A stretch of 64,000 nt of DNA from Mixta sp. Marseille-Q2659 (GTDB lineage Bacteria > Pseudomonadota > Gammaproteobacteria > Enterobacterales > Enterobacteriaceae). Where the stretch lies: positions 125,389 through 189,388 of the forward strand of contig NZ_CALNWY010000006.1 of NCBI RefSeq assembly GCF_940807255.1, given 5' to 3'. Positions 41,410 through 50,314 of the stretch are shown in pieces. The number at the start of each line of letters is the position of its first letter. The stretch's first letter is position 1. The position numbers and the translations under genes are program-made. The notes beneath the pieces were generated by a model. The model saw nothing but the letters and a program-made list of their open reading frames with translations. It searched no databases and was not told the origin of the DNA.

Positions 41410-42204
41410 ATGAAGCCTACTACCATTTCGCACCTGCGTCAGTTGAAGCAGGCAGGGAAAAAATTCGCCTCGATTACCGCCTATGACTTTAGCTTTGCCC
41501 GTCTGTTTGCCGACGAAGGCATTCAGGTGATGCTGGTGGGCGATTCGCTGGGTATGACGGTTCAGGGCCATGAATCTACGCTGCCGGTCACGGTAGAGGA
41601 TATCGCTTACCACACCGCAGCGGTTCGCCGCGGCGCGCCGCATTCCCTGCTGCTCGCCGATCTGCCGTTTATGAGTTACGCCACGCCGCAGCAGACGTTC
41701 GATAGTGCGGGCCAGCTGATGCGCGCGGGCGCCAATATGGTGAAGCTGGAAGGCGGCGCCTGGCTGGTGGAAACCGTGCGCATGCTGACCGAGCGCGCCG
41801 TGCCGGTTTGCGGCCATCTGGGCTTAACGCCGCAGTCGGTTAATATTTTTGGCGGCTATAAAGTACAAGGGCGCGACAGCGACAGCGCCGAGCGCCTGCT
41901 TGCCGACGCGCTGGCGCTGGAAGCCGCCGGCGCGCAGTTGATGGTTTTGGAGTGCGTGCCGGTCGCACTGGCACAGCGCGTTACCGAAGCGCTGAACATT
42001 CCGGTTATCGGCATCGGCGCGGGCAACGTCACCGACGGTCAGATTCTGGTAATGCACGACGCCTTTGGCATTACCGGCGGCCATATTCCTAAATTTGCCA
42101 AAAATTTCCTTGCCGAAACCGGTGATATTCGTGCCGCCGTGCGCCAGTATATTCAGGAAGTGGAAGAGGCAAGCTACCCCGCCGCCGAGCATAGTTTCCA
42201 GTGA
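41410..42204 (+). CDS. panB: 3-methyl-2-oxobutanoate hydroxymethyltransferase
   Basis: PanB makes ketopantoate from ketoisovalerate and methylene-tetrahydrofolate, the first step of pantothenate synthesis. The protein has 264 residues, as in E. coli. The fold is a TIM barrel; metal and substrate residues lie in [31 protein letters not shown] (Asp of GDSLG) and [10 protein letters not shown]. The stop codon sits 14 bases before the panC GTG, consistent with a panBCD operon. A folate-using enzyme next to folK is a functionally sensible neighbour. Confidence 0.97.
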   Translation: MKPTTISHLRQLKQAGKKFASITAYDFSFARLFADEGIQVMLVGDSLGMTVQGHESTLPVTVEDIAYHTAAVRRGAPHSLLLADLPFMSYATPQQTFDSAGQLMRAGANMVKLEGGAWLVETVRMLTERAVPVCGHLGLTPQSVNIFGGYKVQGRDSDSAERLLADALALEAAGAQLMVLECVPVALAQRVTEALNIPVIGIGAGNVTDGQILVMHDAFGITGGHIPKFAKNFLAETGDIRAAVRQYIQEVEEASYPAAEHSFQ

Positions 42205-42218
42205 ACAGGAGAAAGTCC

Positions 42219-43073
42219 GTGTTGATTATCGAAACGCTGCCGATGCTGCGCCGTGAAATCCGGCGCTGGCGTCAGGAAGGTAAACGTATCGCGCTGGTGC
42301 CGACCATGGGCAACCTGCATGAAGGTCATATGACGCTGGTGGATGAAGCCCGCGAGCGCGCCGATATTGTGGTGGTCAGCATCTTCGTTAACCCGATGCA
42401 GTTCGACCGCGCCGACGATCTGGCGCGCTATCCACGCACGCTACAGGAAGATTGCGAGAAACTGAATCGCCGCAGCGTCGATTTGGTCTTTGCGCCAGCG
42501 CCTGCCGACGTTTATCCGCAAGGTCTGGATACGCAGACCTTTGTGGAAGTGCCCGGTCTCTCGTCGCTGCTGGAAGGCGCCAGCCGTCCCGGCCATTTCC
42601 GCGGCGTCTCCACCATCGTCAGCAAACTGTTTAACCTGGTGCAGCCCGATCTCGCCTGCTTTGGCGAAAAGGATTATCAGCAGTTAGCGCTGATCCGCAA
42701 GATGGTCGCCGATATGGGTTACGACATCGATATTGTCGGCGTGCCGACGGTGCGCGCGAAAGATGGCCTGGCGCTCAGCTCGCGCAACGGCTATCTGACC
42801 GCCGAGGAGCGCAAACTGGCGCCAGGGCTGAGCCAGGTAATGAAAGTAATGGCCGATAAGCTGGCCAACGGCGAGCGTCACGTGGAAGAGATTATCGAAA
42901 GCGCCGAAGCGGAGCTGCGCGATAAAGGATTAACGCCCGACGGCCTGGCTATTTGCGATGCCGAAACGTTGCTGCCGCTAAATGTGGAAAGTAAACAAGC
43001 AGTTATTTTGATGGCCGCCTGGCTGGGAAAAGCCCGCCTGATCGATAATCAGACGGTTGATTTGACCCAGTAG
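42219..43073 (+). CDS. panC: Pantothenate synthetase (pantoate-beta-alanine ligase)
   Basis: PanC joins pantoate and beta-alanine with ATP. The start is a GTG at 42219 behind AGGAGAAAGTCC, giving [14 protein letters not shown] and 284 residues (E. coli 283); a GTG at 42201 would add a non-conserved extension overlapping panB. The nucleotide motif [11 protein letters not shown] near 29-39, FVNPMQF near 60 and the KMSKS-like ALSSRNGYL near 185 are intact. It receives beta-alanine from PanD encoded just downstream. Confidence 0.97.
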   Translation: MLIIETLPMLRREIRRWRQEGKRIALVPTMGNLHEGHMTLVDEARERADIVVVSIFVNPMQFDRADDLARYPRTLQEDCEKLNRRSVDLVFAPAPADVYPQGLDTQTFVEVPGLSSLLEGASRPGHFRGVSTIVSKLFNLVQPDLACFGEKDYQQLALIRKMVADMGYDIDIVGVPTVRAKDGLALSSRNGYLTAEERKLAPGLSQVMKVMADKLANGERHVEEIIESAEAELRDKGLTPDGLAICDAETLLPLNVESKQAVILMAAWLGKARLIDNQTVDLTQ

Positions 43074-43142
43074 ACAAGCGTCAGCGATCCATGAATACTG
43101 TCGCTCATCTTTTGAGTCGTTGCAGAACAAGGTAACAAAGAT

Positions 43143-43523
43143 ATGGTACGCACTATGCTGCAAGGCAAGCTGCATCGGGTGAAGGTTACTCAGGCTGACT
43201 TGCATTACGAAGGTTCCTGCGCCATCGACCAGGACTTCCTCGACGCTTCCGGCATTCTTCAGTACGAGGCGATCGATATTTATAACGTCACCAACGGTCA
43301 GCGTTTTTCGACCTACGCCATTGCGGCTGAACGCGGTTCGAAAATTATCTCCGTCAACGGCGCAGCCGCCCGCTGCGCCTGCGAAGGCGATATTTTGATT
43401 ATCTGTTCCTATGTGCAGATGCCGGATGAAGAAGCGCGACAGTGGCAGCCAAAAGTCGCCTATTTCGAAGGTGATAATCAGATGAAACGCCTGGCAAAAG
43501 CCGTACCGGTACAGGTAGCCTGA
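43143..43523 (+). CDS. panD: Aspartate 1-decarboxylase (pyruvoyl enzyme)
   Basis: PanD makes beta-alanine from aspartate. The 126-residue proenzyme contains the self-cleavage site between Gly24 and Ser25 in HYEGSCAID; Ser25 becomes the pyruvoyl group. Lys9 and Tyr22 region residues ([13 protein letters not shown]), Arg54-type [12 protein letters not shown] and NGAAAR are conserved. The C-terminus ends AKAVPVQVA, as in E. coli. It is the last gene of the pan cluster and is followed by a strong terminator. In enterobacteria maturation depends on PanZ, which is not in this window. Confidence 0.98.
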   Translation: MVRTMLQGKLHRVKVTQADLHYEGSCAIDQDFLDASGILQYEAIDIYNVTNGQRFSTYAIAAERGSKIISVNGAAARCACEGDILIICSYVQMPDEEARQWQPKVAYFEGDNQMKRLAKAVPVQVA

Positions 43524-43529
43524 TTTTCT

Positions 43530-43558
43530 GGCGGGACAGCCTTGTCCCGCCGCTTTTT
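43530..43558 (+). terminator. Intrinsic terminator after panD
   Basis: The perfect 9-bp stem GGCGGGACA / TGTCCCGCC with loop GCCT is followed by GCTTTTT, starting six bases past the panD stop. Confidence 0.93.
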
Positions 43559-43617
43559 GCTCCAGGCCCGCCGCGGTTCCCTTGTCGCTTGATACGCTTT
43601 CCCTTCGCTTTGCGCCG

Positions 43618-44190
43618 TTAACTTAAATCATGCAGCGCCTTGCCATTCGGCGGCGTCAGGCTTATTTCGCTGAAGTTAACCTCCAGTCCGGCGCGCTCTG
43701 GCGTGCAGCACATGACGCCGACCCGACAGGGTTGCGCCGCGACGAAGCGGCACAGGCGCAGCAGCGGCCAGGTCTCGCCGTCGGCCGAGTATTGCAGCCG
43801 CAGCGCATCGCCGCGTCGGGTCAGGCGCATCCAGAAATCGCGCGCGTCGCCGTTAAACGGGCCGGTGGCCCAGTCGGAGCCGCCCTGCGTCAGTACGCTG
43901 CCGATAGCGGGCTGACCGTCGTTATATTCAATCCCCGCCTTGAGCCAGTGCTGTTCATCGGCCAGCAGCATGATGCCCGCCTGATCGTACAGCGTATGGA
44001 AATTGGCGCGAATACGCGCCTGAAAGGTAAAGTCCCCTTCTGTCTCGCGGCCATAAAAGTGACCGCTGAAGCGGGTAAAGCCGTACCAGGTTTCGCGCCA
44101 GAAATCGGTGCCCTGGTCAGTGACCACGGAGAGCTGTTGATTTGCTTCGCGCCAGATGGCGGGCGGGTTAATCCAGTGAAACGGCGACAT
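43618..44190 (-). CDS. DUF1349 domain protein (concanavalin A-like fold)
   Basis: A 190-residue protein of the DUF1349 family, which has a lectin/glucanase-like jelly-roll fold and no established activity in bacteria. Typical segments are DFWRETWYGFTRFSGHFYGR, LYDQAGIMLLADEQHWLKAGIEYNDG, DWATGPFNGDARDFWMRL and LQYSADGETWPLLR. It has no signal peptide or membrane segment, so it is probably cytoplasmic. It is the last gene of a likely tetR-maa-DUF1349 unit, 24 bases past the acetyltransferase. A carbohydrate-related role is only inferred from the fold. Confidence 0.85.
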   Translation of the reverse strand: MSPFHWINPPAIWREANQQLSVVTDQGTDFWRETWYGFTRFSGHFYGRETEGDFTFQARIRANFHTLYDQAGIMLLADEQHWLKAGIEYNDGQPAIGSVLTQGGSDWATGPFNGDARDFWMRLTRRGDALRLQYSADGETWPLLRLCRFVAAQPCRVGVMCCTPERAGLEVNFSEISLTPPNGKALHDLS

Positions 44191-44214
44191 AGCGCACCTC
44201 TTTGATAAGAGTGG

Positions 44215-44769
44215 TTAAAGCGTCTTTAATATCCGGCACGGATTACCCGCCGCCACCACATTCTCCGGCACGCTTTTTGTTACCACGCTGCCGGCGCCGA
44301 TGACGCTGTTGTCGCCGATGGAGACGCCAGGCAATATTTGCACGCCCGCGCCAATCCAGACGTTATTGCCGATAGTGACCGGACGCGCATATTCCAGCCC
44401 CTGATTACGTTGCTTCACGTCCAGCGGATGCCCGGCAGTATGGATGCCAACGCAGGGCGCGATAAACACGTTATCGCCGATCGTGACCTTACCGCAGTCG
44501 AGGATCACCAGATTGACGTTGGCGTAAAAGTTTTCGCCAACTTCAATGTTGCGCCCGTAGTCGCAGTAGAACGGCTGTTCAATCAAAATTTGTTTGCCGG
44601 TTTTCCCCAGCAGCGCTTTGATTTGCGTCTCCCGCTGCGCTAACTCGCGCGGATCGGTGTTGTTATAGATTTGCAGCCGATATTTCACTTCGCCGCGCTC
44701 GGCGATAAGCGCCGGATCGTAATTGGCATCGTAGAGCAGCCCTGCCAACGCTTTTTCTGCTTCCGTCAT
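44215..44769 (-). CDS. Sugar O-acetyltransferase, Maa/LacA/NodL family
   Basis: A left-handed beta-helix acetyltransferase of 184 residues, similar in length and architecture to maltose acetyltransferase Maa (183). It has the N-terminal Mac domain (EKALAGLLYDANYDPALIAER), hexapeptide repeats (GRNIEVGENFYANVNLVILD, PVTIGNNVWIGAGVQILPGV) and the catalytic His in IHTAGHPLD near residue 115. It uses acetyl-CoA to acetylate a sugar hydroxyl; the physiological substrate is unclear. It is preceded by a TetR-type regulator on the same strand, which probably controls it. Confidence 0.88.
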   Translation of the reverse strand: MTEAEKALAGLLYDANYDPALIAERGEVKYRLQIYNNTDPRELAQRETQIKALLGKTGKQILIEQPFYCDYGRNIEVGENFYANVNLVILDCGKVTIGDNVFIAPCVGIHTAGHPLDVKQRNQGLEYARPVTIGNNVWIGAGVQILPGVSIGDNSVIGAGSVVTKSVPENVVAAGNPCRILKTL

Positions 44770-44812
44770 CTTCCCTCCATTTCACCAGATTGCGAGGCCA
44801 GCCAGGCGGGTA

Positions 44813-45355
44813 TTACAGACTGGCCAGCTGTCGGATGGCATTCGCTACCTGTTCAGGCGCCACCGGCATCACTGAACGATGGATCATCATGCCTTCAATA
44901 AACGCATCGATGGCTACCGCCGCCGCCGGAGAAAAATGGCGCTCCAGCGCGCTGCGGCTGCGCGTCATCCATTCCAGCATCACCGGTTGCAACGGCGGAT
45001 GACGGCTGGCGAATGCGTAAAGCTCATAGCTCAGCAATAAAGTGCGCGACGATGAGGTGGCATTGCCGAAAATAATCGCCACCACCGCGTCGATCGCTTC
45101 CTGCTGCGTGTCGGCCTGCGCAATAAGCGCCGAAAAGCGATCGGAAATGTGCAGTGAAAGCTGGTTAAACGCGGCAAAAAGCAGCGCGTCCAGGCTGGTG
45201 AAATAGTAACTGACCGCGCCAAGCGGCACGGCAGCTTGCGCCGCGACTTTGCGATAGGTGGTGCCGGCAACACCATATTTTACAATCACTTCCAGGGCGG
45301 CTTCCGCGATGCGTTCGCGCCGCAGCGGATCCTGACGCCAGCTTCTCTCTGCCAT
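44813..45355 (-). CDS. TetR/AcrR family transcriptional regulator
   Basis: A helix-turn-helix repressor of about 180 residues. The TetR_N domain is clear: RRERIAEAALEVIVKYGVAG, then TTYRKVAAQAAVPLGAVSYYF (recognition helix). The C-terminal ligand domain, VVAIIFGNATSSSRTLLLSYEL..., resembles BetI/YbiH-type regulators. The start at 45355 has AAAGG nine bases upstream; an alternative ATG at 45376 would add seven residues. A 26-bp palindrome lies 45 bases upstream, a likely operator for autoregulation. It heads the operon with the acetyltransferase and DUF1349 genes. The inducer is unknown. Confidence 0.85.
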   Translation of the reverse strand: MAERSWRQDPLRRERIAEAALEVIVKYGVAGTTYRKVAAQAAVPLGAVSYYFTSLDALLFAAFNQLSLHISDRFSALIAQADTQQEAIDAVVAIIFGNATSSSRTLLLSYELYAFASRHPPLQPVMLEWMTRSRSALERHFSPAAAVAIDAFIEGMMIHRSVMPVAPEQVANAIRQLASL

Positions 45356-45399
45356 GTGTTCGCCTTTATTTTTCATTGCTGACAGCCTGGCATAAAGGG

Positions 45400-45425
45400 T
45401 GAAATTGTACAAATGTACTATTTCA
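45400..45425. promoter_or_regulatory. Palindromic candidate operator of the TetR regulator
   Basis: The inverted repeat TGAAATTGTAC - AAAT - GTACTATTTCA has one mismatch in eleven base pairs and lies just upstream of the tetR start. It has the size and symmetry expected of a TetR-family operator. Confidence 0.65.
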
Positions 45426-45465
45426 AATTGCGAGGCTTATTGCAGCTTTCTGCTGAAGAAGAGGC

Positions 45466-45494
45466 AAAAAAAAACGCGCTCCAGAGAGCGCGTT
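45466..45494 (-). terminator. Intrinsic terminator after yadH
   Basis: The stem AACGCGCTC / GAGCGCGTT with loop CAGA is followed on the minus strand by a run of T8. It lies 42 bases past the yadH stop. Confidence 0.9.
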
Positions 45495-45535
45495 AACGGG
45501 ATAGAGGCGATAAGGGGCTGACAGCCTGAGGTTAA

Positions 45536-46306
45536 TCAGGTGCGCAAGCCGCGCCCACGCTGGATCAGCATCCAGGCAAGAATATAAAACACCACGATAA
45601 AGGCGATAAGCACCGAGAGCGTAAACACCAGCGGCACGTCGTTAATGCCGAGGAAGCCGTAGCGGAAGCCGCTGATCATATAGACCACCGGATTCAGCTT
45701 CGATACCGCCTGCCAGAACGGCGGCAGCAGCGTCAGCGAATAAAAGACGCCGCCGAGATAGGTTAACGGCGTCAGCACAAAGGTTGGAATCAGGCTGATG
45801 TCGTCAAAAGTACGCGCGAAAACCGCGTTCAGCAGGCCCGCCAGTGAAAACATAATCGCCGTCAGCAGCAGCGTTACCGCCACCATCAGCCAGGAATGCA
45901 CATGGAACGGCACAAAACACAGCGAGACCGCCGTAACCAGAATCCCTACGCAAATCCCGCGCGCCACGCCACCACCGACGTAGCCAGCGATAACGATATG
46001 GGTCGGCACCGGCGCCACCAGCAGCTCTTCAATATTGCGCTGGAATTTGGCGCTAAAGAAAGAGGAAGCGACATTGGCATAGGCGTTGGTGATCACCGCC
46101 ATCATAATCAGGCCCGGCACGATAAATTGCATATAGCTGAAGCCATGCATGTCGCCGATGCGCGAGCCGATCAGGTTGCCGAAAATAATAAAATAGAGCG
46201 TCATGGTGATTACCGGCGGCACCAGCGTCTGGATCCAGATGCGGGCGAAACGGTTAATCTCTTTGGCCCAAATGCTTTTTAGCGCAACCCAGTATAAATG
46301 CGTCAT
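45536..46306 (-). CDS. yadH: ABC exporter permease YadH
   Basis: YadH is an ABC-2 type inner-membrane permease of unknown substrate. The 256 residues equal the E. coli length, with six predicted membrane helices and the ABC-2 signature around NIEELLVAPVPTHIVIAGYV and LNPVVYMISGFRYGFLGIND. The start ATG overlaps the yadG stop as ATGA, so the pair is translationally coupled. No accessory membrane-fusion protein is nearby. The family includes polysaccharide and drug exporters, but the substrate cannot be read from the sequence. Confidence 0.95.
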   Translation of the reverse strand: MTHLYWVALKSIWAKEINRFARIWIQTLVPPVITMTLYFIIFGNLIGSRIGDMHGFSYMQFIVPGLIMMAVITNAYANVASSFFSAKFQRNIEELLVAPVPTHIVIAGYVGGGVARGICVGILVTAVSLCFVPFHVHSWLMVAVTLLLTAIMFSLAGLLNAVFARTFDDISLIPTFVLTPLTYLGGVFYSLTLLPPFWQAVSKLNPVVYMISGFRYGFLGINDVPLVFTLSVLIAFIVVFYILAWMLIQRGRGLRT

Positions 46307-47229
46307 GCGCGACCTCCCGTTTTTCCCTGCACCAGACTAACAAACAGCTCTTCCAGGCGATTCGCCTTATTACGCATACTGAGAACCTGCACGCCCTGCG
46401 CGCTGAGTTGGCTAAAGACGCTGTTCAGCCCCTGCTCGCGCATCACCTCAACTTCCAGCGTCGAGGTATCCAGCAGCCGGTACTGAAAACCTTCCAGCTT
46501 CGGCAGCGGACTTTTCGCCGCCAGATCGAGAATAAAGGTTTCCGACTTCAGCTTTGACAACAACCCTTTCATCGAGGTGTTTTCCACCAGCTCGCCGCTT
46601 TGAATAATGCCGATATTGCGGCAGAGCATCTCCGCTTCTTCCAGATAGTGCGTGGTAAGAATGATGGTGGTGCCCTGCGCATTCAGCTCTTTCAGGAAGG
46701 TCCACATGGAGCGACGCAGTTCAATATCGACGCCTGCGGTCGGCTCATCAAGGATCAGCAGCTTCGGTTCGTGCATCAGCGCACGTGCAATCATCAGACG
46801 GCGCTTCATACCGCCGGAGAGCATGCGCGCCCGCTCGTTGCGCTTGTTCCACAAGTCGAGCTGGGTAAGATATTTTTCCGCGCGCTGCATCGCCTCGCGC
46901 CGTTCAACGCCGTAATAGCCTGCCTGATTAACCACAATCTGTAATACGGTTTCAAAGGGGTTAAAGTTAAATTCCTGCGGTACCAGCCCCAGCTGGCGCT
47001 TGGCGTTGACCACATCTTTTTGCAGGTCATAACCAAAGACGCGAACCCGGCCGTCGCTTTTGTTAACCAGCGAACTGATAATGCCGATGGTGGTTGATTT
47101 GCCTGCGCCGTTCGGCCCCAGCAAAGCGTAAAAATCGCCCGCCTCTACCGATAGATCGATCCCTTTTAGCGCTTGCACGCCGCCGGGATAGGTCTTGGTG
47201 AGCTTTTCAAGTTCCAGTGCATACGTCAT
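46303..47229 (-). CDS. yadG: ABC exporter ATPase YadG
   Basis: YadG is the ATPase partner of YadH. The 308 residues contain Walker A LGPNGAGKSTTIG near 38, the Q-loop LVPQEFNFNP, the ABC signature ARMLSGGMKRRLMIA near 137, Walker B LLILDEPTAGVD and switch His in ILTTHYLEEAE. A regulatory C-terminal extension follows. It is divergent from can, with 113 bases between the two starts that hold both promoters. Confidence 0.96.
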   Translation of the reverse strand: MTYALELEKLTKTYPGGVQALKGIDLSVEAGDFYALLGPNGAGKSTTIGIISSLVNKSDGRVRVFGYDLQKDVVNAKRQLGLVPQEFNFNPFETVLQIVVNQAGYYGVERREAMQRAEKYLTQLDLWNKRNERARMLSGGMKRRLMIARALMHEPKLLILDEPTAGVDIELRRSMWTFLKELNAQGTTIILTTHYLEEAEMLCRNIGIIQSGELVENTSMKGLLSKLKSETFILDLAAKSPLPKLEGFQYRLLDTSTLEVEVMREQGLNSVFSQLSAQGVQVLSMRNKANRLEELFVSLVQGKTGGRA

Positions 47230-47342
47230 AGCGAAGTTGCTTACCCTGTTTTGTTAGCTGTTATTTTTTACCGTTTAAAATTGCCAGATCTTATCCTATA
47301 GTACGGCAACGAATTCCTGCTTGTTACAGACTGATAACCATT

Positions 47343-48005
47343 ATGAAAGAAATCGAAAGACTCATCAGCAACAACCGTGAATGGTCCAAACTGCTGGTTA
47401 AAGAAGATCCCGGCTTTTTTGAGCGCCTTGCACTGGCGCAAAAACCGCGCTTCCTGTGGATTGGCTGCTCCGACAGCCGCGTTCCGGCTGAGCGTCTGAC
47501 CGGCCTTGAGCCTGGCGAACTGTTTGTTCACCGTAACGTAGCGAACCTGGTGATCCATACCGACCTCAACTGCCTTTCCGTGGTGCAATACGCGGTAGAA
47601 GTGCTGGAGGTGGAACATATCATCATTTGTGGACACTACGGATGCGGCGGCGTACAGGCGGCGGTGGAAAACCCGGAACTGGGCCTGATCAACAACTGGC
47701 TGCTGCATATCCGTGATTTGTGGTACAAGCATAGCTCGTTACTCGGCGAACTGCCGCCGGAGAAACGCTTTGATAAGCTTTGTGAAATCAACGTTATGGA
47801 GCAGGTCTATAACCTGGGCCACTCGACCATTCTGCAATCAGCATGGAAACGCGGACAGAAAGTCATGATTCACGGCTGGGTTTACGGCATCCATGATGGC
47901 TGCCTGCGCGACCTGGAAGTCACCGCTACCAACCGTGAGCTGCTTGAACAGCGTTACCGTCACGGTATTGCTAACCTGCTTAATCACCCTGAAGGCCATC
48001 GCTAA
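47343..48005 (+). CDS. can: Beta-class carbonic anhydrase Can
   Basis: Can interconverts CO2 and bicarbonate and is needed at air CO2 levels. The 220 residues equal the E. coli length. The zinc ligands are Cys42 and the gating Asp44 in [12 protein letters not shown], and His98 and Cys101 in [14 protein letters not shown]. The C-terminal segment RYRHGIANL is conserved. It is convergent with hpt across a hairpin and divergent from yadG. The start ATG at 47343 matches [11 protein letters not shown] of the family. Confidence 0.98.
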   Translation: MKEIERLISNNREWSKLLVKEDPGFFERLALAQKPRFLWIGCSDSRVPAERLTGLEPGELFVHRNVANLVIHTDLNCLSVVQYAVEVLEVEHIIICGHYGCGGVQAAVENPELGLINNWLLHIRDLWYKHSSLLGELPPEKRFDKLCEINVMEQVYNLGHSTILQSAWKRGQKVMIHGWVYGIHDGCLRDLEVTATNRELLEQRYRHGIANLLNHPEGHR

Positions 48006-48049
48006 TCAGCGGCGGCATCATAGCCTTTCCCGTAACGGCGATCTTTAAT

Positions 48050-48078
48050 CGATTGTGCTGTCGCAGGCAGCACAATCG
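48050..48078. terminator. Bidirectional hairpin between can and hpt
   Basis: The perfect 11-bp stem CGATTGTGCTG / CAGCACAATCG with a 7-base loop lies in the 79 bases between the two convergent stop codons. Flanking T-runs are weak. Confidence 0.7.
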
Positions 48079-48084
48079 CGCAAA

Positions 48085-48621
48085 TTACTCTTCCAGCATT
48101 ACCACTTTGCCGATGTAAGGCAGATGACGATAGCGCTGTGCATAGTCAATGCCGTAGCCGACAACGAACTCATCAGGAATAGAGAAACCGACATATTCCA
48201 CATTCACCTGTACTTCGCGGCGTGACGGCTTATCCAGCAGCGTACAGATCGCCAGCGATTTCGGCTCGCGCAGGCGCAGAATTTCCCGCACTTTGCTCAG
48301 CGTATTACCGGAGTCGATAATATCTTCCACGATCAGCACATCTTTACCGCGAATGTCTTCATCAAGATCTTTCAGGATTTTTACATCGCGCGTGCTGGAC
48401 ATGCCGCTGCCATAGCTGGAAGCGGTCATAAAATCGACTTCGTGGGAGACGTTAATGGTACGGCACAGATCGGCCATAAACATAAAAGAGCCGCGCAGCA
48501 GGCCGACCAACACCATATCGCTACCGCTGTCGCGGTAATGCTCGGTGATTTGCTGACCCAGTTCGGCGATACGATTGCGAATCTCCACTTCGGAGATCAT
48601 AACTTCTACGGTGTGTTTCAT
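48085..48621 (-). CDS. hpt: Hypoxanthine phosphoribosyltransferase
   Basis: Hpt salvages hypoxanthine (and poorly guanine) to IMP or GMP with PRPP. With the start at 48621 ([17 protein letters not shown]) the protein has 178 residues, the E. coli length; six more upstream codons are not conserved. The PRPP motif is [17 protein letters not shown] near 100-116, and the flexible loop [18 protein letters not shown] lies near 70. It is convergent with can and divergent from the cystathionine gamma-synthase-like gene. Confidence 0.97.
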   Translation of the reverse strand: MKHTVEVMISEVEIRNRIAELGQQITEHYRDSGSDMVLVGLLRGSFMFMADLCRTINVSHEVDFMTASSYGSGMSSTRDVKILKDLDEDIRGKDVLIVEDIIDSGNTLSKVREILRLREPKSLAICTLLDKPSRREVQVNVEYVGFSIPDEFVVGYGIDYAQRYRHLPYIGKVVMLEE

Positions 48622-48717
48622 AGCTTCAGGCTTCGTCATCTGTCGAAAGCAGCGAAGTCTACCACATTTTGCCCGCTAAATATCCTGGCATCACTGCCGC
48701 CGCGTTATGCACCAACC

Positions 48718-48741
48718 AGACATATGGACTGCTAAACGTCC
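48718..48741 (+). promoter_or_regulatory. Candidate MetJ operator (three tandem met boxes)
   Basis: Three adjacent 8-mers, AGACATAT, GGACTGCT and AAACGTCC, match the met-box AGACGTCT at 6, 5 and 6 of 8 positions. They lie about 130 bases upstream of a gene of the Cys/Met-metabolism PLP family, which makes MetJ control plausible. No footprint evidence exists here. Confidence 0.45.
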
Positions 48742-48869
48742 ATTATTCCGTATTTAATCATGCATTTAGTTTTAAAGTTAGAACGTTAAGTCATTTATCA
48801 GCGTCTGGATCACTATGGTAGCGTAAGCTCAATTCATTAGTGCCAGATGGCTTTTCGCCAGGAGAAATA

Positions 48870-50153
48870 ATGAGCGCTACTTCAAGTAAAAAAACCCATG
48901 TCGGCAATCGCGCGCTGCAGCCGGAAACGCAGATGCTTAACTACGGTTACGATCCCGCGTTATCAGAAGGCGCCGTTAAGCCGCCGGTATTTTTAACCTC
49001 CACCTTTGTATTTAACAGCGCCGAAGATGGTCGCGACTTTTTTGATTATGTTTCTGGTCGGCGCGAGCCGCCAGAAGGTCGCGCCGGCGGGCTGGTCTAT
49101 TCCCGCTTTAATCATCCCAACAGTGAAATCGTTGAGGATCGGCTGGCCGTCTATGAGCGCGCGGAAAGCAGCGTGCTGTTCTCCTCCGGGATGTCGGCGA
49201 TTTCAACTACGCTGCTGACCTTTGTGCGTCCGGGCGACGTGATTTTACATTCGCAGCCGCTATACGGCGGCACAGAAACGCTGCTGAGCAAAACCTTTCA
49301 TAACCTTGACGTAACGGCGATTGGCTTTAGCGACGGGCTTGATGAAGCGAAGGTGCAGGAAGCGGCCAGCCGCGCAGCGGCGAGCGGACGTGTGGCGCTG
49401 ATTTTAATTGAAACGCCCGCCAATCCGACCAACAGCCTGGTAGACATTGCGCTGATCCGCCGCGTGGCGGAGCAAATTGGCGAACAGCAAGGGCATCGCC
49501 CGATTATTGCCTGCGATAACACGCTGCTCGGCCCGCTGTTTCAACGCCCGCTGGAACACGGCGCCGATATTTCGCTTTACTCCCTGACGAAATATGTAGG
49601 CGGACATTCTGATCTGATTGCCGGCGCGGCAATGGGCAGCAAGGCATTAATGAACCAGGTGCGCGCCCTGCGTAGCGCGATTGGCACGCAGCTCGATCCG
49701 CATTCCAGCTGGATGCTGGGCCGTTCGCTGGAGACGCTGTCGCTGCGTATGGAAAAGGCCAACAGTAACGCCGAAGCGGTCGCGACTTTTTTACGTGATC
49801 ATCCGAAGCTTGAGAAGCTGCACTATTTGTCGTTTCTTGATACTGCTTCCGCCGCCGGTAAAACCTTTCAGGCGCAGAGCAGCGGCGCTGGCTCCACTTT
49901 TTCGTTTGATATTCGCGGCGGACAGGAAGCAGCGTTCCGTTTCCTGAATATGCTCCAGCTATTTAAGCTGGCGGTAAGCCTGGGTGGAACCGAATCGCTT
50001 GCCAGCCATCCGGCCAGCACAACGCATTCCGGCGTGCCTGCGGAAGTGCGACAACGAATCGGTATTGGCGAAGCGACAATCCGTTTATCGATCGGTATTG
50101 AGAACAGCGATGATCTGATTGAGGATTTACGGCTGGCGCTGGAAAAAGCATAA
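48870..50153 (+). CDS. Cystathionine gamma-synthase family PLP enzyme
   Basis: A Cys/Met-metabolism PLP enzyme of 427 residues, starting at 48870 behind AGGAGAAATA. The PLP-binding Lys is in [20 protein letters not shown]; other family marks are [10 protein letters not shown] near 105, [26 protein letters not shown] and [20 protein letters not shown]. It differs from E. coli MetB and MetC and is closer to the cystathionine gamma-synthase-like / methionine gamma-lyase-like group with an insertion near residue 65 ([12 protein letters not shown]). The exact reaction cannot be decided from sequence. E. coli has no homologue in this place. An octamer repeat starts three bases after its stop. Confidence 0.85.
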   Translation: MSATSSKKTHVGNRALQPETQMLNYGYDPALSEGAVKPPVFLTSTFVFNSAEDGRDFFDYVSGRREPPEGRAGGLVYSRFNHPNSEIVEDRLAVYERAESSVLFSSGMSAISTTLLTFVRPGDVILHSQPLYGGTETLLSKTFHNLDVTAIGFSDGLDEAKVQEAASRAAASGRVALILIETPANPTNSLVDIALIRRVAEQIGEQQGHRPIIACDNTLLGPLFQRPLEHGADISLYSLTKYVGGHSDLIAGAAMGSKALMNQVRALRSAIGTQLDPHSSWMLGRSLETLSLRMEKANSNAEAVATFLRDHPKLEKLHYLSFLDTASAAGKTFQAQSSGAGSTFSFDIRGGQEAAFRFLNMLQLFKLAVSLGGTESLASHPASTTHSGVPAEVRQRIGIGEATIRLSIGIENSDDLIEDLRLALEKA

Positions 50154-50155
50154 GC

Positions 50156-50251
50156 GCAGAAATGCAGAAATGCAGAAATGCAGAAATGCAGAAATGCAGA
50201 AATGCAGAAATGCAGAAATGCAGAAATGCAGAAATGCAGAAATGCAGAAAT
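50156..50251. repeat. Octanucleotide tandem repeat, 12 perfect copies
   Basis: The unit GCAGAAAT is repeated exactly 12 times over 96 bases without a single mismatch. It begins three bases after the stop of the PLP-enzyme gene and ends 36 bases before a terminator hairpin, so it forms most of the mRNA 3' untranslated region. Perfect copies indicate recent slippage. Confidence 0.97.
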
Positions 50252-50287
50252 GAATCTTTCAGGCTATAAACAATTTTTTAACGATTA

Positions 50288-50314
50288 AAGGGCTACGTTT
50301 CAGACGTAGCCCTT
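50288..50314 (+). terminator. Intrinsic terminator after the octamer tract
   Basis: The perfect 11-bp stem AAGGGCTACGT / ACGTAGCCCTT with loop TTCAG lies 135 bases past the PLP-enzyme stop and is the likely end of that transcript. Confidence 0.85.

Noticed and set aside
43891..43920. Signal peptide or secretion of the DUF1349 protein
   Set aside because: The N-terminus MSPFHWINPPAIWREANQ has no basic-hydrophobic pattern.
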